This document shows positions 5,401-7,463 of a stretch of 7,463 nt of DNA, in pieces. Each line of letters opens with the position of its first letter. Within the stretch, counting starts at the first letter, position 1. The notes below the pieces were generated by a model. That model made no database searches and was not told where the DNA came from. It worked only from the letters and a program-made list of their open reading frames with translations. Both the position numbers and the translations under genes were made by a program. The stretch is from Methanobrevibacter sp. (GTDB lineage: Archaea; Methanobacteriota; Methanobacteria; Methanobacteriales; Methanobacteriaceae), in assembly GCA_017646885.1 (NCBI GenBank), contig JAGCLR010000075.1, forward strand, positions 1 to 7,463, given 5' to 3'.

Positions 5401-6462
5401 GATTGCAATAATGACTCATACACTTTCACTGTTGACACATATGATACACAAATCATTCTAAGCAATCTTGAAACCATATACGGCAATGCCTATAAGTACA
5501 AGATCAAGCTCGTTGATGAGAATGGAACTCCGCTTGCTGGAAGAAAGATTCAGTATGTCTTGGATAAGACTTATACTGGCACTACTGATAAGAACGGTGA
5601 GATAACATTAACCAATATAAAAGCGGGCAATTATAAGATGGTAGTGACCTTTAAGGGGGAAAAGCTCTATTTGAAATCCTCCAATTCCGCTAAAGTCAAT
5701 ATCAAGACAACCGTTGTGCTTCCAAAATATTCCAATTTCACTTATAACTCCAAATACAGTGTGAAATTCAAAGATAAAAAGCTAAATCCTTTAAAGAACA
5801 CTTATGTGACAATCGTATTTGGAGGAAAAAGCTATAAGTTAAAGACAGATAGCAAGGGAATAGTCAAGATCACTAATCATCTAAAGCCTGGTTCATATAC
5901 TGTAAAGATTAAGAATCCGAAGACTTCTGAAGTTAAAACCCATAAGATTAAGGTATTGGCTAGAATTGATAAAAACAAGAACATAACCATGTATTATGGT
6001 GCAGGCAAATACTATAAGGTTAGAGTCTTGGACAATTATGGAAGAATTGCCAAAAAAGTGTCAGTTAAATTCATACTTAATGGCAAGACATATTATAAAA
6101 AGACTAACAGCAAAGGAATTGCAATCCTTAAGATTCGCTTGAATCCTAAAACCTATACTATTTCAGCAACTTATAAAGGATTTACAGTTAAGAATAGAGT
6201 AAAGGTTATTCCTCTCATTACAAAAAACATTTCCAGAAATAAAGCCAAAACAATTAAATTCACTGCCAAATTGGTTAATTCCAAAGGAAAAATCCTAAGG
6301 AATAAGATCATTAGCTTTAAATTAGGATCTATAACATATAAAAGAAAGACCAATTCTAAAGGAATAGCTACTGTAAGTATTAAAAACTTGAAAAAGGGTA
6401 ATTATACCATTTATTCAACTTATGGAAAATTGACTGTCAAAAATACAATTAGAATTAAATAG
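2482..6462 (+). CDS. Adhesin-like secreted protein: beta-helix, C1 papain-like peptidase, lectin-like and Ig-like domains
   Basis: A 1326-residue mosaic exported protein. Order: signal peptide (1-26, cleaved after SFA); acidic stalk (28-89); parallel beta-helix (about 90-410) with GGAI and NN(S/T)A rungs of 25-26 residues; C1 peptidase (about 411-640); lectin-like domain usual after such peptidases (about 645-800); two Ig-like segments (about 803-985); four Ig-like repeats of about 80 residues (986-1326). The peptidase has oxyanion Gln423, nucleophile Cys429 (GGNCWAFA), His576 (NHAVSIVGWDDN) and Asn602 (KNSWG), so it should be active. It lacks the CGSC first cysteine. No C-terminal membrane helix exists; the Lys-rich tail may hold it on the wall (inference). 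About twenty N-glycosylation sequons fall in the beta-helix. A likely role is adhesion with local cleavage of a surface or host protein; the substrate is unknown. The next gene is a paralogue. Confidence 0.92.
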   Translation: MHKTHYKLLVCLMIFLCLIVIPTSFAADADAYSMDESIFSDNSLNLAESIEHKEDSLDSIDDDISLDSENDEEEILDSSVSDNDILSADYYYNSLNASDGLIIKNNSVIHLKNGVYNVNLSKSFKNVKIIGQDASQTILKNLTKNAFNVYGTFTLINITLEGAEIYNYGKLNASNVIFTKGDGQVGLGSDQCGGSICSKGNSYSVYLNNCSFYNNSARYGGAIYSSSSTLKITNCRFFNNSASIGGAIYAYGNNLEITNCEFIDNNASIGGALTLLNSSSKITNLTGINNNASNDGGVIYQMYGNLTVSKSNFLSNHARNGAGISVVGTKTLSITNNTFINNSAMEYAGAVYYIFNNKSSLDNFYENNTASNSIYANLFSTSNFDFIIQDNNYTMYSYNLSNGSLPSSYSSVSKGYVTSIKRQAGGGNCWAFATIATLESCILKATGASPEDIDLSEENMKNIAELYSVYGWDEETNEGGYPDMALGYLLSWLGPINDSNDAYNYESLLSPVLSSIMHVQNVLYLKRDSYTDNNMIKRAIMDYGAVFTPVYTKSTLMPYDSTIGYYIYNNVSVRNHAVSIVGWDDNIKIPGAPGKGAWIVKNSWGNSRGNKGFYYLSYYDKSSIELGKWGDAFTFILNDTIKFDKNYQYDIAKTDFFYNTTSTIWYKNIFTATDNEYLTAVSTYFEKETNYTLSIYVNNTLKLVQSAFTNPGYWTIDLREPIQLNATDVFEVVFKIMVKGDVGVPISESQSLNNQFYRKNISFISYNGKSWLDLYDLKWNDYPDHTYKSQVACIKAFTIFDKVDATSTWSMDFLTVDGKNFNPVNFTVNVTNQYGRPVNCGKVRFNFTNEDSSYDIVDVDVYNGVAKLSYIFKRGFNNISAEFVSCAYNSLDKFNSSVNITKYDLAMNTSISYYFDSAFVNITLNDTVNETIFFLFGYKNFTTKTINGKASINLTDLKVGFNNLIIEVYPAIYDCNNDSYTFTVDTYDTQIILSNLETIYGNAYKYKIKLVDENGTPLAGRKIQYVLDKTYTGTTDKNGEITLTNIKAGNYKMVVTFKGEKLYLKSSNSAKVNIKTTVVLPKYSNFTYNSKYSVKFKDKKLNPLKNTYVTIVFGGKSYKLKTDSKGIVKITNHLKPGSYTVKIKNPKTSEVKTHKIKVLARIDKNKNITMYYGAGKYYKVRVLDNYGRIAKKVSVKFILNGKTYYKKTNSKGIAILKIRLNPKTYTISATYKGFTVKNRVKVIPLITKNISRNKAKTIKFTAKLVNSKGKILRNKIISFKLGSITYKRKTNSKGIATVSIKNLKKGNYTIYSTYGKLTVKNTIRIK
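3106..3561 (+). repeat. Beta-helix rung repeats with 75-78 nt period
   Basis: Equivalent rung positions (the N of the N-C-x-F motif or its counterpart) fall at 3106, 3181, 3256, 3331, 3409 and 3487, i.e. residues 209, 234, 259, 284, 310 and 336. Steps are 75, 75, 75, 78 and 78 nt. The first two copies match at about 28 of their first 30 bases, so the DNA repeat is recent or maintained, while later rungs are conserved only as protein. Confidence 0.8.
5437..6459 (+). repeat. Four basic Ig-like repeats of about 80 residues
   Basis: The coding repeats begin at about residues 986, 1080, 1160 and 1243. Each has a hallmark turn: TDKNGEITL, TDSKGIVKI, TNSKGIAIL and TNSKGIATV, followed by a (K/P)-G/T-x-Y-(T/K)-(I/V/M) strand. 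The last three are Lys-rich; residues 1185-1326 contain no Asp or Glu. The fold resembles bacterial Ig-like (Big) domains of surface proteins. Confidence 0.7.
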
Positions 6463-6484
6463 ATTGAACACTTATATTATAATA

Positions 6485-6490
6485 GGGTGA
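6485..6490 (+). promoter_or_regulatory. Ribosome binding site that supports a TTG start
   Basis: GGGTGA lies 4 nt before TTG 6495. It has the same form and spacing as the sites before 953 and 1941. Confidence 0.65.
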
Positions 6491-6494
6491 AAAA

Positions 6495-7463
6495 TTGTTA
6501 AAGAAAAAACTTAATGCAATCATTATCTTATCAATAATCCTATCATTATTGGTCATCATTCCCGCCAGCTTTGCTGCAGAAGACAATGTGGCATCAATAG
6601 ATGACAATCTTATGATTGATGATTCAATTGATGATGTTTTGATTAGTGATAGTGAAGGTAATGATTTGAATGCTGGTGAAGGCGAGGATATCCCTGAAGA
6701 AGAGCCAAAAATGGAAATATACTTTAATTCCAATGCTCCCGATGATAATGGAAACGGATCCATTGATAATCCATACAAGACATTCTCAAATGATAGAATA
6801 AGGGAAAACTCCATTTTGCACTTTGCTAGCGGAATTTACAATTACACTCCTTCTTCTACTAATGTGTTTAATATAGATATTTATGGGCAGGATCCATCCA
6901 ATACAATCATCAACGGAATAGATGATTATCATAGGTTTAATTTCTATGAAACATTTAATATTGAAAACATTAGTTTTGTCAATATCCAATTCATATCATT
7001 TGATAGCGACGCTCTTTTAAATGCTTCAAATGTTAATTTTTACAATACCACTGCATTGCAACTGGATAATTCAGGAACATCCTGTGGTGGTGCAATCTAT
7101 TGCACTGGATCCAATAATGTTGTTTTAAACAATTGCAGTTTCTATAATAATTATGCACTGTATGGTGGAGCTATATTCTCCAATGGAGGCAATGTAATCA
7201 TAAGCAATTGTAATTTCATTAATAACACTGGAAAATATTACGGAGGAGCTGTTTATCAGCTTTACGGTAATTTAAGCCTCACTTCATCTGTTTTTGATAA
7301 GAACAATGCAAATGATGGTGGAGCAGTATTCATATTCAGCAAGAAGGGATTCTTGATTGAAGGCAATAACTTCACCAATAACACTGCAAATAGCTCTGCA
7401 GGAGCAGTTTACACTTTCTATAATCAAAACTATACAATATCTAACAATTATTATCAAAACAAC
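6495..7463 (+). CDS. Second beta-helix adhesin-like protein, paralogue of the upstream gene (C-terminus beyond window)
   Basis: The frame is open for 323 codons to the window edge. The start must be TTG 6495: an in-frame TAG lies at 6483-6485, the next ATG falls after the signal peptide, and GGGTGA stands 4 nt upstream. Domains: signal peptide (1-27, KKK start, cleavage after SFA); acidic stalk (29-about 72); from 'MEIYFNS' onward a right-handed parallel beta-helix beginning with the GSIDNPYKTF motif and continuing with GGAI/GGAV rungs. Four rungs are visible, at nt 7131, 7206, 7284 and 7362. Signal peptide, stalk and rung register match the upstream protein (first rung at residue 213 here, 209 there). 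The 32-nt gap without terminator suggests co-transcription. Because the paralogue carries a C1 peptidase after its beta-helix, this one may too, but that part is not visible. Confidence 0.88.
   Translation, partial: MLKKKLNAIIILSIILSLLVIIPASFAAEDNVASIDDNLMIDDSIDDVLISDSEGNDLNAGEGEDIPEEEPKMEIYFNSNAPDDNGNGSIDNPYKTFSNDRIRENSILHFASGIYNYTPSSTNVFNIDIYGQDPSNTIINGIDDYHRFNFYETFNIENISFVNIQFISFDSDALLNASNVNFYNTTALQLDNSGTSCGGAIYCTGSNNVVLNNCSFYNNYALYGGAIFSNGGNVIISNCNFINNTGKYYGGAVYQLYGNLSLTSSVFDKNNANDGGAVFIFSKKGFLIEGNNFTNNTANSSAGAVYTFYNQNYTISNNYYQNN
7131..7152 (+). repeat. 22-bp exact match to the upstream paralogue
   Basis: This stretch, encoding the NCSFYNN rung core, is identical to 3106-3127 in the upstream gene, about 4 kb away in direct orientation. 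It is the longest exact match I noticed between the two beta-helix genes. Confidence 0.8.

Noticed and set aside
6471..6484. TATA-like TTATATTATAATA before the second adhesin
   Set aside because: A transcript starting about 25 nt downstream would begin after the TTG start and lose the ribosome binding site, so it is unlikely to be this gene's promoter.
6455..6814. Minus-strand open frame antisense to the second adhesin start
   Set aside because: The opposite strand encodes a clear signal peptide, acidic stalk and beta-helix start. The Ser-rich antisense product is the shadow of Asp/Glu/Asn-rich codons.

Overview
The window looks like a piece of a low-GC methanogenic archaeon of the Methanobacteriales, most likely Methanobrevibacter (inference). 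The reasons are: an ArgB whose sequence follows the methanogen type; very AT-rich intergenic DNA with archaeal TATA-like boxes and oligo-T terminators rather than stem-loops; ribosome binding sites of the GGTGA(T) class; and large secreted 'adhesin-like' proteins built from beta-helix rungs, a papain-like peptidase and Ig-like repeats, a style typical of gut Methanobrevibacter.

Layout. Positions 1-510 (minus) hold the N-terminal 170 codons of a secreted C39-like cysteine peptidase, cut by the window edge. Positions 511-952 are a long AT-rich divergent intergenic region with candidate promoters and two inverted repeats. Positions 953-1831 encode ArgB (N-acetylglutamate kinase), the only housekeeping gene, with no other arginine gene beside it. 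Positions 1941-2306 encode a 121-residue protein of unknown function with one membrane anchor. After a T-rich terminator zone with a tandem 11-nt repeat, 2482-6462 encodes a 1326-residue secreted protein: signal peptide, acidic stalk, beta-helix, C1 (papain-like) peptidase with the catalytic residues in place, lectin-like domain, Ig-like domains and an extremely basic C-terminal repeat region. Only 32 nt later, from a TTG start at 6495, a paralogous beta-helix protein begins and runs off the window (323 codons visible).

How the parts fit. Four of the five genes encode exported or membrane-anchored proteins, each with a Ser/Asp/Glu-rich stretch just after the signal peptide or membrane segment. 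Two are cysteine peptidases with papain-like folds (C39 and C1). The two beta-helix genes are probably co-transcribed. They appear to differ by exactly two 75-bp rung units in the part that can be compared. I read the region as a cell-surface locus (adhesion and/or surface proteolysis) with argB embedded by chance. The substrates of the peptidases cannot be read from the sequence.
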